A stretch of DNA of 64,000 bases, from positions 164,063 through 228,062 of the forward strand of contig NZ_JACFTB010000008.1 in NCBI RefSeq assembly GCF_014281965.1, read 5' to 3'. How positions within the stretch are numbered: position 1 is the first letter of the stretch; the number at the start of each line of letters is the position of its first letter. This document shows, in pieces, positions 44,184 through 54,200 of the stretch. Under the pieces are notes generated by a model. The model ran no database searches. It saw only the letters and a list, made by a program, of their open reading frames with translations, and was not told the origin of the DNA. Origin of the DNA: Rhodococcus sp. BP22 (GTDB lineage: Bacteria; Actinomycetota; Actinomycetes; Mycobacteriales; Mycobacteriaceae). The translations under genes and the position numbers were made by a program.

Positions 44184-45830
44184 TTATGCGGGGTCGGCGG
44201 ATGTTGGAAGAACCGCGATCCGGGAGATAGCTGCGGTGTCGGTGAGTTTGATCGCTGGTCTACCTGCGGCTCGCCCGGCGGTGCGTTCGTGCTCGTCGAT
44301 TCGTTGCCATGTGCGCCGGTCGACGTATTCGCACCTGCGGGTGGAGACGAAGGTGGTCAGGTCGTCGGCCGATCCGAGGGGGTCGGCCAGATTTCCGTTC
44401 GAGAAGTCCTCGAGCAAGTGAGCGACGGTTTCCGCAGCACAGGTTTTGTTGGTGCCGATGACGCCGGACGGGCCACGTTTGATCCAGCCTGCGGTGTACA
44501 CGCCCGGCACGGGTTCGCCGTCCGGCCCGATAACCCGTCCGTGGTCGTTGGGAATTGTCCCCACCTGTTCGTTGAACGGGACACCGTTGATCGCTCGGCC
44601 CCGGAAGCCGACCGCTCTGAGCACGAGACCGGCATCGAGTAGATCCGATTCACCGCTCGGCTCGGCTCGTCCATCGATCATCGTGTTGCGTGTGACACGT
44701 AATCCGGTCACCTGCTCGTCGCCGACGACCTCGATGGGCGATGCCAGGAAACGTAGGACGAGGCGCTTGGCATTGCCGCGTGGGGCTGCGTTGAGCTCGG
44801 CGAGCACCTTGGTCTTGAGCTGCGTGGAGAACCCCGGCACGATCGCGTCTTGGGCCGCACCGTCTTCTACGAAGACGTCGATATCATCGAGGTGCGCGAA
44901 CGCCAACAACTCCGGTGTGGTGAATGCCGCGTGCGACGAGCCCCGTCGCCCGAGAACGACAACCTCTTCGATGTTGTTGTCGGCCAAGGCTTTGAGGGCA
45001 TGGTCGGCGATGTCGGTTCTGGCGAGCTCGTCGACGGGCAGTAGCAGGACGCGAGCGATGTCCAGGGCGACGTTTCCGTTGCCGATGATGATCGCCCGGC
45101 GGTGGCTGAGATCGAAGCGCCGGTCGGCGTAGTCGGGGTGGCCGTTGTACCAGGCGACGAATTCGGCTGCGGCGTGACTGCCGGGAAGGTCTTCGCCGAC
45201 GATGCCGAGACGGCGGTCCTGTAGTGCGCCAACCGAATAGAGGACGGCGTGATGATACTGCAACAGGTCATGGTGCGACAGGTGGGTTCCGACTTCGACG
45301 TTGTAGAACGTGTTGAATTCCCGGCGTGCCGCCGTCCAGCGGAACTGGTCGGTGACGTTCTTGGTATGGGTGTGATCGGGTGCTACGCCCGCGCGCACAA
45401 GCCCGAAAGGGGTTGAGAGGCGGTCGAACATCGATACTTCGGCGCCGGCCTCGATCAGCTGTTCGGCAGCGTAGAATCCGCTCGGCCCGGCGCCGACGAT
45501 CGCAACGCGCAGCGAATTCGCTGTACGTTCGAAGGTCCGCGGTGGTGCCACGCTCAATGGCAACGAGACTCTCGGCGTCGCACGGTAGTAGTCGGCGTTG
45601 ATCTCCTCGTACCGCCGCATGCGGTCGGGCAGGGCGTCTGCCGAGTAGACCGCGTCGACCGGGCACGCCTCGGCGCACGCGCCGCAGTCGATACAGCGGA
45701 CGGGATCGATGTAGAGCATTTCGGTGCTGGCGTAGCCCGGTTCACCTGGGGACGGGTGAATGCACCCGACTGGGCAGACATCGGCGCAGGCCGCGTCGTT
45801 GCAGCAGTTCTGGGTGATGACGTAGCTCAT
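44184..45830 (-). CDS. fprB: Ferredoxin-NADP reductase with N-terminal ferredoxin domain (FprB-like)
   Basis: A 548-residue fusion. Residues 1-65 are a 7Fe/8Fe ferredoxin: Cys9/10, Cys15, Cys19-Pro, then Cys46, 49, 52 and 56-Pro. From about 108 it is an adrenodoxin-reductase-type FAD/NADPH enzyme with VGAGPSGFYAAEQL, GNGNVALDIARVLL and AGWIKRGPSGVIGTNK. The ATG overlaps the molybdoenzyme stop by 4 bp, so it probably exchanges electrons with that enzyme. Confidence 0.92.
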   Translation of the reverse strand: MSYVITQNCCNDAACADVCPVGCIHPSPGEPGYASTEMLYIDPVRCIDCGACAEACPVDAVYSADALPDRMRRYEEINADYYRATPRVSLPLSVAPPRTFERTANSLRVAIVGAGPSGFYAAEQLIEAGAEVSMFDRLSTPFGLVRAGVAPDHTHTKNVTDQFRWTAARREFNTFYNVEVGTHLSHHDLLQYHHAVLYSVGALQDRRLGIVGEDLPGSHAAAEFVAWYNGHPDYADRRFDLSHRRAIIIGNGNVALDIARVLLLPVDELARTDIADHALKALADNNIEEVVVLGRRGSSHAAFTTPELLAFAHLDDIDVFVEDGAAQDAIVPGFSTQLKTKVLAELNAAPRGNAKRLVLRFLASPIEVVGDEQVTGLRVTRNTMIDGRAEPSGESDLLDAGLVLRAVGFRGRAINGVPFNEQVGTIPNDHGRVIGPDGEPVPGVYTAGWIKRGPSGVIGTNKTCAAETVAHLLEDFSNGNLADPLGSADDLTTFVSTRRCEYVDRRTWQRIDEHERTAGRAAGRPAIKLTDTAAISRIAVLPTSADPA

Positions 45831-47977
45831 TGCGCCGCCACCGCCACCGGGATGCCGTTGAAATAGGCGTTGCCAGATGGGCGGTCGATCAGGTCCGGGT
45901 CCACCGGAGTCAGGTCGTTGTAGCTGGCGCCGCCGGCCGCAGTGGCAATCGACCAGCCCCCGCTGTGACCCCATCCCTGAGTCAGGCCGACCGAGCCCGG
46001 CGAGACCTCCTCGTTCACCTCGATCGGTACCACGATCCGGCCCCACGGTGAAGATATCGCGACCTCGTCGCGATCATGGACCCCTGCGGTTTCGGCGTCG
46101 GCGGGATTGATCATTGCCCGGCAGCGACGCTGCCCGGCCATCAACTTCGGCACGTTGTGCAGCCAGCTATTGTGCGAGCGAAACTCCCGAATGCTGAACA
46201 GCCGCAACGGAAATTCCGCGTTCTCTTGCTGCGCGGCGACGAGTCGGCGCGTTTCGGCGAGCATTTCCGGCGAATCGAGGTGGATCCGTTTGTCGTGCGT
46301 GTGGATCTTTTTCCGCAGCACCCCGGTCGGACAGCTGTCACGCAGGGCGATCGCGCCCTGATGAGCCATCAGCTTGCCGCGATTGATCCCGCCACGACGA
46401 AGTCCGAACAGGTCGCCGTAGGGCCCGATCCGGGTGAGTAGATCGACCGCGAATGCGGGTGTGAACCGGATCCCCAACCGTCCGAGCAGCTGTGCTCCGG
46501 GCACTGGCGACGGGACGATGCCGATCTGGCGGGCGATCTGATCGACGATCCACCAGTCGTCGCGCGCCTCTCCGCGGGCGGACACGACCGGTGCGACCCA
46601 TTGGGCATTGGGCACGGTCGACTGCGCCTGCGTAAAGCAGGGCATCTGTTCGCGTTCGAGCCATAGGGCAGGTGGCAATACCCAATGCGCATGTTTCGAG
46701 GTCTCGGTGATGTACGGGTCGAGTGAGACCATGAGATCGAGTGACTCCAGCGCCGCGGCCGACTCGGCCGATCCGGGCCCACTGGTGACGAAGTTGCTCG
46801 ATGTCGTGATCAGCGCGCGTAGTTGGCCCTGGCCGGGGGTCGTGATTTCGGTCGCGATCGTGGCCAGCGGCGCCTGGCCGTTGATCTCGGGCAACCCGTC
46901 CACTCGTGTGCGCCACCGCCCGCGCCCGGATACTCCGATTAGTTCTGCGAAGCCTTCGATGTCGACCATCGGGTCACCGAAGACCATGCCGCCACGGGAG
47001 TCGAAGTTGCCGGTGACCACCGACAGCGTGTCGAGCAGGAACTTGGTCAGAGTCGAGTACTGGCCGAGGGAGGTGCCACAGCGACCGTAGGCGCAGGCGC
47101 GCGGCGCCGTCGCCATAGCGCGGGCGATCTCGGTGATCTTCTCGGCCGCGATTCCCGTCTCGAGCGCCGCCCTGTCCAGGTCGAAGTGCAACGTGAGGTC
47201 CCGCAATGTGGCGATGCCGCGGGTTTGCACGGCGACCGTGCTCCAGTCGATCAGATTCTCCTCGAACATGACTCGGAGCATCGCGCCCAGCAGCCACGGG
47301 TCCGCGCCGGGCCGGATCGGGGTGTGCTCGAAGAGCTTTGCGGTTTCCGTCCGTCGTGGGTCCACCACGACCACGCGGCCGCCCCGGGCCGGAATATCGA
47401 GCAGGACCTCACGGATATGGCCGGTGGTAACCAGGCTGCCGTGCGAGACAACCGGATTCGCGCCGATGATGAGTGCGAAGTCGGTGGCGGTGAAGTCCGG
47501 CAGCGGGTTGACACCGGTTGCGCCGTACATGATGTGCGCGGCGGCCCAGTAGTTGTTGACGTCGATCGACGCGGACGAATAGTGGTGCTTGGTCTCGAGC
47601 GCGGCCGCGAAGCCCATTGTCGTGATCGAGCTCGCGTAGTTCCAGGCGATCGGGTTGCCCCAGAGAACACCAATCGACGAATTGCCGTGCGTGCGCTGGA
47701 TTGCGCGTAGCCGGTTGCCGATGTCGTCGAACGCCGACTGCCACGTCGAACGCTCGAACCGGCCATCGGGCAGGCGCCGCATCGGGTACAGGACGCGGTC
47801 CGGATCGGCGACCACGTGATGAAACTGGACACCCTTCGAGCACGCGAAGCCTCGCGTCGCGGGATGGTCGGGATCGGGCCGGAGGGCAACGACCTCGTTC
47901 GCCTCGACGGTGGCGATGAGCCCGCAAGAGGACTCACAGATGCCGCAAAAGGTCTTCTTCTCAATCACGTTCGACAC
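45827..47977 (-). CDS. Molybdopterin (bis-MGD) oxidoreductase with N-terminal [4Fe-4S]
   Basis: A 716-residue enzyme of the DMSO-reductase superfamily. N-terminal cluster motif C-x2-C-x3-C-x26-C (FCGICESSCG ... FACSKG). MGD-binding features include WGNPIAW, VDPRRTETAKLFEH and the C-terminal GWGHSGGW. The Mo-ligand region reads YSSASID with no Cys or Sec, so Ser or Asp may coordinate molybdenum. No Tat signal, so cytosolic. The arrangement with a divergent TetR recalls Rv0196/Rv0197. GTG 47977 was chosen as the start. Substrate unknown. Confidence 0.85.
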   Translation of the reverse strand: MSNVIEKKTFCGICESSCGLIATVEANEVVALRPDPDHPATRGFACSKGVQFHHVVADPDRVLYPMRRLPDGRFERSTWQSAFDDIGNRLRAIQRTHGNSSIGVLWGNPIAWNYASSITTMGFAAALETKHHYSSASIDVNNYWAAAHIMYGATGVNPLPDFTATDFALIIGANPVVSHGSLVTTGHIREVLLDIPARGGRVVVVDPRRTETAKLFEHTPIRPGADPWLLGAMLRVMFEENLIDWSTVAVQTRGIATLRDLTLHFDLDRAALETGIAAEKITEIARAMATAPRACAYGRCGTSLGQYSTLTKFLLDTLSVVTGNFDSRGGMVFGDPMVDIEGFAELIGVSGRGRWRTRVDGLPEINGQAPLATIATEITTPGQGQLRALITTSSNFVTSGPGSAESAAALESLDLMVSLDPYITETSKHAHWVLPPALWLEREQMPCFTQAQSTVPNAQWVAPVVSARGEARDDWWIVDQIARQIGIVPSPVPGAQLLGRLGIRFTPAFAVDLLTRIGPYGDLFGLRRGGINRGKLMAHQGAIALRDSCPTGVLRKKIHTHDKRIHLDSPEMLAETRRLVAAQQENAEFPLRLFSIREFRSHNSWLHNVPKLMAGQRRCRAMINPADAETAGVHDRDEVAISSPWGRIVVPIEVNEEVSPGSVGLTQGWGHSGGWSIATAAGGASYNDLTPVDPDLIDRPSGNAYFNGIPVAVAAQ

Positions 47978-48012
47978 GTCGGCCCATCCTTCGTCGCTTA
48001 TTCGAACAGTAT

Positions 48013-48042
48013 GTATGATTAATAGTGTGGAGGCAATCATAC
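48013..48042. promoter_or_regulatory. Candidate TetR operator between the divergent genes
   Basis: GTATGATT (48013-48020) and AATCATAC (48035-48042) are exact inverted repeats with a 14-base spacer. They overlap the start of the TetR gene and lie about 36 bases from the molybdoenzyme start. Placement fits autoregulation. Confidence 0.45.
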
Positions 48043-48647
48043 GAAGACGGCGAACGACGAGCGCCCAGCGCATGCTGGACGCCACCGCCGAGTTGCTGCG
48101 AGCGGGTGAGCGGTTTGCCGATCTCTCGGTGGAGCGGATCATCACCTCCGCCAACGCATCGCGTTCGACGTTCTATCAACACTTCGGCGACAAGACCGAG
48201 CTGATCCAGCGAGTCGCGGAGCCTAGCGTGGACGCCTTCATCACCGCGTCCAATACCTGGTGGCAACGAGCAGACTGGGCGTCGTGGCAGTCACTGACCG
48301 ACGTGATCGCGCAGATGTTCGCGCTTGCTCGCGAGAACGCGGAAATTTGGGCGGCCTACCTCGAAACCGCCGAGTCCGACCGCGAATTCGCTGCGGCGCT
48401 TCGCAATACGCTCGCCTCCTACACGGCGACGATGGCGGAGCGTCTCGAGGGTGAACGCCGCCGGGGGATCGTCTCCGCAGAGGTAGATCCACTACAGACG
48501 GCCCGATTCATCGTGACCGCTACCCGGGCGTCTCTCATCGACGCGCTTGCGGATCGTGCTGAGGATGAAGACGCCGCGATGGCCCAAACACTCGGCAGAA
48601 CTTTCTGGCTCGCGATGTACGGACGAGTCGAGGAGAAGGGCAGCTGA
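48015..48647 (+). CDS. TetR-family transcriptional regulator
   Basis: About 210 residues with the TetR helix-turn-helix at 15-60 (RMLDATAELLRAGERFADLS, SRSTFYQHFGDKTELI). The C-terminal ligand domain is variable. ATG 48015 or GTG 48027 can start it. Only 37 bp separate it from the divergent molybdoenzyme gene, its probable target. Confidence 0.88.
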   Translation: MINSVEAIIRRRRTTSAQRMLDATAELLRAGERFADLSVERIITSANASRSTFYQHFGDKTELIQRVAEPSVDAFITASNTWWQRADWASWQSLTDVIAQMFALARENAEIWAAYLETAESDREFAAALRNTLASYTATMAERLEGERRRGIVSAEVDPLQTARFIVTATRASLIDALADRAEDEDAAMAQTLGRTFWLAMYGRVEEKGS

Positions 48648-48659
48648 GGCCTGGGACGA

Positions 48660-48985
48660 ACTGGCGCGGTCGGCCGCGGATTTCGCGTGCTGCCGCTCTC
48701 GGAGATCACGCCGCGGTGATCGCCGATCTGTCGCGCGGTGCCCGCTATTTGTCCGTGGCGCCGATCCCGGTGACCATGGCGATGAGTCTGCTGGGACCGG
48801 AGTTCGCCGCACTCGTGTTCACCGGTCGTGTCGATGCCGACGCCGCCCGGTTGAGCACCTCAGTGGCATGTTCGGCGTTCTGACTCGTACCAGTTCGCAC
48901 TGGTCATGCTGCAAATACGAGTGTTCTGCGCCTACAACGACACCCGCACCCCCACAGCAGTACCGCCGTCACTGAGCGTCACTAC
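48660..48985 (+). pseudogene. murJ (mviN) fragment
   Basis: Two plus-strand frames give pieces of the lipid II flippase MurJ. The first reads RPRISRAAALGDHAAVIADL, then SRGARYLSVAPIPVTMAMSL, and ends at SAF plus a stop. The second, in another frame, reads YQFALVMLQIRVFCAYNDTR followed by TPT, the typical MurJ motif. The frameshift at about 48882 and missing ends mark it as dead. It fills most of the 480-bp gap before the tRNA. Confidence 0.6.
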
Positions 48986-49072
48986 ATCGAACGCGCCGCG
49001 TTAGCGCCTGACACCAGCGCAGTCCTCGATCAGTTGGCACCGCGAATCCGTGCCGTAAACGTGCCCTCGGAC

Positions 49073-49118
49073 GAAAAAAAGACCAGGTCGACAGGGTAGA
49101 AATACCCTGTCGACCTGG
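49073..49118 (-). terminator. Rho-independent terminator of tRNA-Thr
   Basis: On the minus strand a perfect 16-bp stem (CCAGGTCGACAGGGTA and complement) with a TTTC loop is followed by TC and seven T. It lies 10 bases after the tRNA 3' end. Confidence 0.95.
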
Positions 49119-49127
49119 CCTTCGTGG

Positions 49128-49200
49128 AGCCGCCTAAGAGAATCGAACTCTTGACCTTTTCATTACGAGTGAAATGCTCTACCGACTGAGCTAAGGCGGC
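49128..49200 (-). tRNA. tRNA-Thr(CGT)
   Basis: A 73-nt cloverleaf on the minus strand. Acceptor GCCGCCT/AGGCGGC, D stem GCTC/GAGC, anticodon stem TTTCA/TGAAA with loop CTCGTAA (anticodon CGT), T stem AAGAG/CTCTT with TTCGATT. It reads ACG codons. CCA is not encoded. Confidence 0.97.
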
Positions 49201-49257
49201 GTGCCTTTCGGCGTTCGTGAGTCTAACGGAGCATCCCGCCCAAATGAAAATCGCCTG

Positions 49258-49312
49258 CTTGAATGGCCGCTTCAAGCTATCTGTCAGCCTGAATGAACCA
49301 TTGAAGCGATGG
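49258..49312. repeat. Short palindromic repeat units after holB
   Basis: Imperfect TTGAATGG...CTTCAAG and TGAATGAACCATTGAAG units separated by CTATCTGTCAGC. The same unit and spacer, inverted, recur at 51194-51272 after topA. A further degenerate AAGCGATGG copy ends near 49342. Confidence 0.6.
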
Positions 49313-49345
49313 GGCCGGCCTCGATAAACCACCCAAGCGATGGGG

Positions 49346-50533
49346 TCAGCTCAGCGCCGAACCCAACGACGCCACCATCGCGTACACCGCAAACTTCGGT
49401 TTGGCGTTGAGGGCCAGAGACTCGCGGCAGCGCAGAATGGCCTCGATGCTCTTCAGCAGCGCCTCCGGTGAGGCACCTTTGGCCATCCGTTCGATCTGTT
49501 CGGCCATGTCGGGGTGATTGAGCACGGCCGTCGACCCGTACGAGCGGGCCAACGCATCGCGATACAGGCCGGCGAGATCGATCAGCGCTCGGTCGTAGGA
49601 GTCACGCACGTTGCGGGTGCGACGCGACTTCTGCCGCGCTTCCAGTTCCTTGATGACCCCTGCAGACCCGCGTAGCGCCCCCGCGGCGCCCTTGCCGGTA
49701 CCGCCGCCGCCCAATGCGGTGCGAAGCTCTTCCATCTCGACGCCATCGAGCGCAGCGCTGATCTCCGCTGCTTCCGTTTCGGCGGCCTTCACCATCTCTT
49801 CGGCTGCGAGATAAGCCTGTGTGGGGCGAGCGGCGGCCGATGCGAGCCCCAGCGCACGCATCCGTCGAGCACGGGCGTCCTCGTCTTTGGCGAGACGTCG
49901 AGCGCGCCCGACATGACCGCCACTGATCGACGCGGCCCACTCCGCTGTTTTCTGGTCCAGCTTGTCGCGGGTCTGCAGCACTCCTGCGATGGCCGACGCG
50001 GTAGGCGTCACCAAGGGGATGTGGCGGCAGCGCGACCGCAATGTCACCGACATGTCCTCCGGATCGGTCGACGGCGCACACAGCAGCATGACGGTCCGCG
50101 TCGGTGGTTCCTCGACGACCTTGAGCAGCGCGTTGGCAGCGGCCTCACTGAGACGGTCCGCGTCCTCGATCACGACGATCTGCCACCGGCCGGTGCTCGG
50201 ACGTCTGGACGCTATCGAGACGATGTCACGCATTTCCTTGACGCTGATGCTCAATCCTTGCGGGATGATGCGTCGAACATCGCCGTGGGTTCCTGCCATC
50301 GTCGTCGAACAGGCATGGCACTCGCCGCAGCCCGGTGAGCCTTCCGACGTGCATTGGAGGGCGGCGGCGAAACACAGTGCGGCCACCGAACGTCCTGAGC
50401 CGGGAGGCCCGGTGAAAAGCCAGGCGTGAGTCATGGCGGACCCGGTATCGCCATTGCGTGCACCGACGGCTGCAGTGGTCAGCTGCAACTCGACGTCCTC
50501 TTGGCCGATCAGCCGATCGAATACTCCTGCCAT
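49346..50533 (-). CDS. holB: DNA polymerase III subunit delta'
   Basis: A 395-residue clamp-loader subunit with P-loop TGPPGSGRS, a zinc module with Cys in CTSEGSPGCGECHAC, EDADRLSEAAANALLKVVEE and the SRC-type motif LRSRCRHIPL. It helps load the sliding clamp at the replication fork. Position beside topA, cspA and the helicase agrees with the order I recall for mycobacteria. Confidence 0.95.
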   Translation of the reverse strand: MAGVFDRLIGQEDVELQLTTAAVGARNGDTGSAMTHAWLFTGPPGSGRSVAALCFAAALQCTSEGSPGCGECHACSTTMAGTHGDVRRIIPQGLSISVKEMRDIVSIASRRPSTGRWQIVVIEDADRLSEAAANALLKVVEEPPTRTVMLLCAPSTDPEDMSVTLRSRCRHIPLVTPTASAIAGVLQTRDKLDQKTAEWAASISGGHVGRARRLAKDEDARARRMRALGLASAAARPTQAYLAAEEMVKAAETEAAEISAALDGVEMEELRTALGGGGTGKGAAGALRGSAGVIKELEARQKSRRTRNVRDSYDRALIDLAGLYRDALARSYGSTAVLNHPDMAEQIERMAKGASPEALLKSIEAILRCRESLALNAKPKFAVYAMVASLGSALS

Positions 50534-50606
50534 GGGTGGTGATCCTAGTCGCCGACTACGACGCCGTAGACGGTCGCAGTGCTACCCGATAGACGGACCA
50601 CCCGAC

Positions 50607-51128
50607 CTAGATGTCCTCTACGAGGATTCTCGCCGCCACGCTCAATCTGATACAGAACGAGCTGAAGTCCTTTTCCATCATCGTCAGCTGAAGTGCTCGG
50701 CCGTCGATATCGACCACTGCCACACAAGAATCACCCTTGTACGCGAAGATTTGAACCCTTCGCGTACCTACGTCGATGTAGGTCAGGTCGGTGACACCGG
50801 CGGTCCCCTCGATCGAATCCAGCGGGAGGCCTGCCTGGATCGTGGCAGTGAACGCAACATCCTCACCCGTCCAGACGCACCCGCCCGACATCGGCACGAC
50901 CGTCTTCGGATCCACACCTACCGCTATCGTCAGCGTGATTTCGTCTAAATCGCATGGGTCGAACTCCACAGAAGTTACCGCCTCGGTCGTCGGTGGAGTC
51001 GCCGAACTCGATTGGCCTTGCCCATGCCACGGGTCCTCGACGACAGCTTTACCCTCGACCGATCGAGCGCACCCCGACAACACGAGTAGACAGCATGCAA
51101 CTACGGCTAGTTTCTTCCTCACACCCAC
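50607..51128 (-). CDS. DUF3558-like lipoprotein
   Basis: A 173-residue lipoprotein with lipobox LVLSGC (Cys20), a low-complexity linker, then a DUF3558-like domain with VEFDPCDLD, GGCVWTGEDV and paired Cys. The family is common in Rhodococcus and Nocardia and has no known function. It lies between holB and topA, where M. tuberculosis has an adenylate cyclase gene. Confidence 0.75.
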   Translation of the reverse strand: MGVRKKLAVVACCLLVLSGCARSVEGKAVVEDPWHGQGQSSSATPPTTEAVTSVEFDPCDLDEITLTIAVGVDPKTVVPMSGGCVWTGEDVAFTATIQAGLPLDSIEGTAGVTDLTYIDVGTRRVQIFAYKGDSCVAVVDIDGRALQLTMMEKDFSSFCIRLSVAARILVEDI

Positions 51129-51193
51129 TTGGACGTAGCGAACGCCCCGCTGGTTCCAGCGTTACCCAGTCGTGTTCGGTCAACACCCATCCG

Positions 51194-51272
51194 CTTGAAT
51201 GGTCCATTCAAGATGACAGATAGCTTGAATGGTCCATTCACGTTGGCAGAGAACATGAATGGACCATTCAAG
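51194..51272. repeat. Three palindromic TTGAATGGTCCATTCAA units after topA
   Basis: Units at 51194-51212, 51223-51240 and 51254-51272, each a near-perfect CTTGAATGG-N-CCATTCAAG palindrome. The third has the centre base inverted (GGACC). The first spacer, GATGACAGATAG, is the complement of the spacer at 49276-49287. Not CRISPR: spacers are too short and conserved. Confidence 0.75.
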
Positions 51273-51289
51273 CAAAAAGGGGCGAGCGG

Positions 51290-54200
51290 CTAACCCTCGG
51301 CCGGCGGCGTCTTCTTCGCGACGGTTTTCTTTGCGGCAACCTTCTTCGCCGCGGTCTTCTTCGCGGGCGCCTTCTTGGCTGCAGCCTTCTTCGCCGGTGC
51401 CTTCTTGGCCGCAGTCTTCGTTGCGGTCTTGGTGGCGGTGGCCTTCTTGGTCGTCGCCTTCTTGGTGGCCTTCTTCTTCACCGGGCCACGAGCACGCCTG
51501 TCCGCCAGCAACTCCGACGCACGATCGTCGGTGATGTCGGCGACGTCGTCGTCCTTGCGGAGGCTGGCGTTGGTTTCACCGTCGGTCACGTACGGCCCGA
51601 ATCGTCCGTCCTTGATGACCATCGGCGCTTCGCTGACCGGATCGATCCCGAGCTCGCGGAGCGGTGGCTTCGCTTCACCCTGACGTCCGCGACGCTTCGG
51701 TTCTGCGTAGATCTTGAGCGCATCTTCCAACGTGACGGTGAACAGTTGTTCCTCGTCGGTGAGTGAACGGGAGTCGGTGCCCTTCTTCAGATATGGGCCG
51801 TAGCGGCCGTTCTGAGCGGTGATCTCCTCTTTCGACTCGGGGTCCACGCCGACCACTCGCGGTAGCGACAGCAACTTGAGCGCGTCGTCGAGCGTGATGG
51901 TCGCGAGGTCCATCGACTTCAGTAGTGAGCCTGTGCGCGGTTTCGGGCCGGTGGCCTTCTTCGCCGCCTTCTTGGCGGGCGCTTTTTTCGCAGCAGCCTT
52001 CTTTACTGCAGTTTTGGTGCCACCGCCACTTTCTTCGCCCTGCGGGATGGGAACGATGTCGGGCTCGGGAGGTGTCGGTTCGGCCGGCGGCTCGGGCAGT
52101 ATCTCGGTCACGTAAGGACCGAAACGGCCTTCTTTCGCGACGATGTCGTTGCCGGTGAGCGGATCGGAGCCGAGCTTGCGGCCCTCCTGCGGAGTCGCAA
52201 ACAGCTTCTCCGCGAACTCGAGCGTCAGCTCGTCAGGGGGAAGGTCGTCGGGCAGGTTGGCGCGCTGTGAAATCGGATCCCCGTCAGGATCGTCGTCGTT
52301 GCGGACCAGCCGCTCGAGATACGGACCGTAGCGGCCGACGCGTACGTGGACTTCGCGTCCCTCGCTGTCGTCGAACAGCCTGATCGAGTTGATTTCTCGA
52401 GCGTCGATGTCCTCGAGGTTGGTGCCGACCATCTTCTTCAGTCCGCCCGAACGCGCGACAGAACCTTCGGCACCGGTGTCGCCACCGAAGTAGAAGCTGT
52501 TGAGCCAATCACCGCGACGTTCGCGACCACCGGCGATGGCGTCGAGATCGTCTTCCATCCCGGCAGTGAAGTCGAAGTCGACGAGTCGGCCGAAGTGCGT
52601 CTCGAGGAGTGCGACGACCGAGAACGCCACCCACGCCGGCACCAACGCGCTGCCACGTTTGTAGACGTACCCGCGGTCGAGAATGGTCTTGATGATCGAG
52701 GCGTACGTCGACGGTCGACCGATCCCCAACTCTTCGAGGGTCTTGATCAGCGAGGCCTCGGTATACCGTGCCGGCGGGTTGGTCGTATGCCCATCCGGAT
52801 CGAGCGCGGTAGCGGTCACCGCATGCCCGGCTTTCAACGCAGGAAGTCTGGATTCTGCGTCGTCGGACTGGCCGCCGGCCTCGTCGTCGACACTTTCGAC
52901 GTAGGCCTTCAGGAAGCCTGCGAAAGTGATGGTGCGACCAGCCGCGGAGAACGTGCACTCTTCTCCGGTGCCTGCTGTTCCGGTGATACGCAAAGTAAGA
53001 GTCGTGCCGCGAAGGTCCGCCATCTGCGATGCGACCGTGCGCTGCCAGATCAGCTCGTACAGACGAAACTCGTCGGTCTGCAGCGCCGAATGGAGCTGGC
53101 CTGGCGTTTGGAATACGTCACCCGCAGGCCTGATGGCCTCGTGTGCCTCCTGCGCGTTCTTGACCTTGCGTGTGTACTGCCTCGGCGACGGATGGACGTA
53201 TTCCGCACCGTACAGATCGGTTGCCTGCGCCCGTGCGGCTGCAATCGCGGACTCCGACAGGTTCGTGGAGTCGGTACGCATGTAGGTGATGTAGCCGTTT
53301 TCGTACAACCGCTGCGCAACGCGCATGGTTCGTTCCGAGCTGAAACGCAGTTTGCGGCCGGCTTCCTGCTGCAGCGTCGACGTCATGAATGGTGGGTACG
53401 GTTTGCGGGTGTACGGCTTGTCCTCGGCAGACGCGACGGTCAGGTCGACGCCTTGAAGTGCGTCGGCGAGCCTGCGCGCACGTGGTTCGTCGAGAACGGT
53501 CACGGCGTCGGTCTTGAGCTTGCCGTCGGCTCCGAAGTCTCGACCCGACGCGACACGATTGCCATCGACATTGACCAGACGGGCACCGAAACTGCGCGGT
53601 GCCGCATCGGCTCCGGCGTCGAGTGTCGCCGAGATGTCCCAGTACTCGGCTGTGCGGAACGCCATCCGGTCACGCTCACGCTGCACGATGATGCGAGTCG
53701 CGACGGACTGGACACGGCCCGCCGAGAGCTTCGGCATGACCTTCTTCCACAGGACCGGACTGACCTCGTAGCCGTACAGGCGATCGAGGATTCGGCGGGT
53801 TTCCTGCGCGTCGACAAGGTCTTGGTCGAGTTCGCGGGTGTCGGCGGCCGCTGCCAGAATGGCCGGTTTGGTGATCTCGTTGAACACCATGCGTCGAACT
53901 GGGATCTTCGGGTTCAGGGTCTCGAGGAGGTGCCAAGCAATGGCTTCACCCTCGCGGTCAGGGTCAGTGGCCAGGTAGAGTTCGTCGGCGTCCTTGAGCA
54001 GACTTTTGAGCTCGGCGACCTTGCTTCGCTTCTCCGGCGACACCACGTACAGAGCTTCGAAGTCGTGATCGACATCCACACCGAGCCTGGCCCACGGTTC
54101 ACCCTTGTATTTGGCAGGCACGTCGGCCGCTCCACGTGGGAGGTCTCTGATGTGCCCTACGGATGCCTCGACCACGTAGTTCGGACCGAGGTACGGGGCA

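Noticed and set aside
49128..49200. tRNA-Thr as the attachment site of an integrated element
   Set aside because: No integrase gene and no repeated tRNA 3' end are visible nearby.
51194..51272. CRISPR array
   Set aside because: Units are self-complementary, spacers are 10-13 bases and partly conserved, and there are no cas genes.
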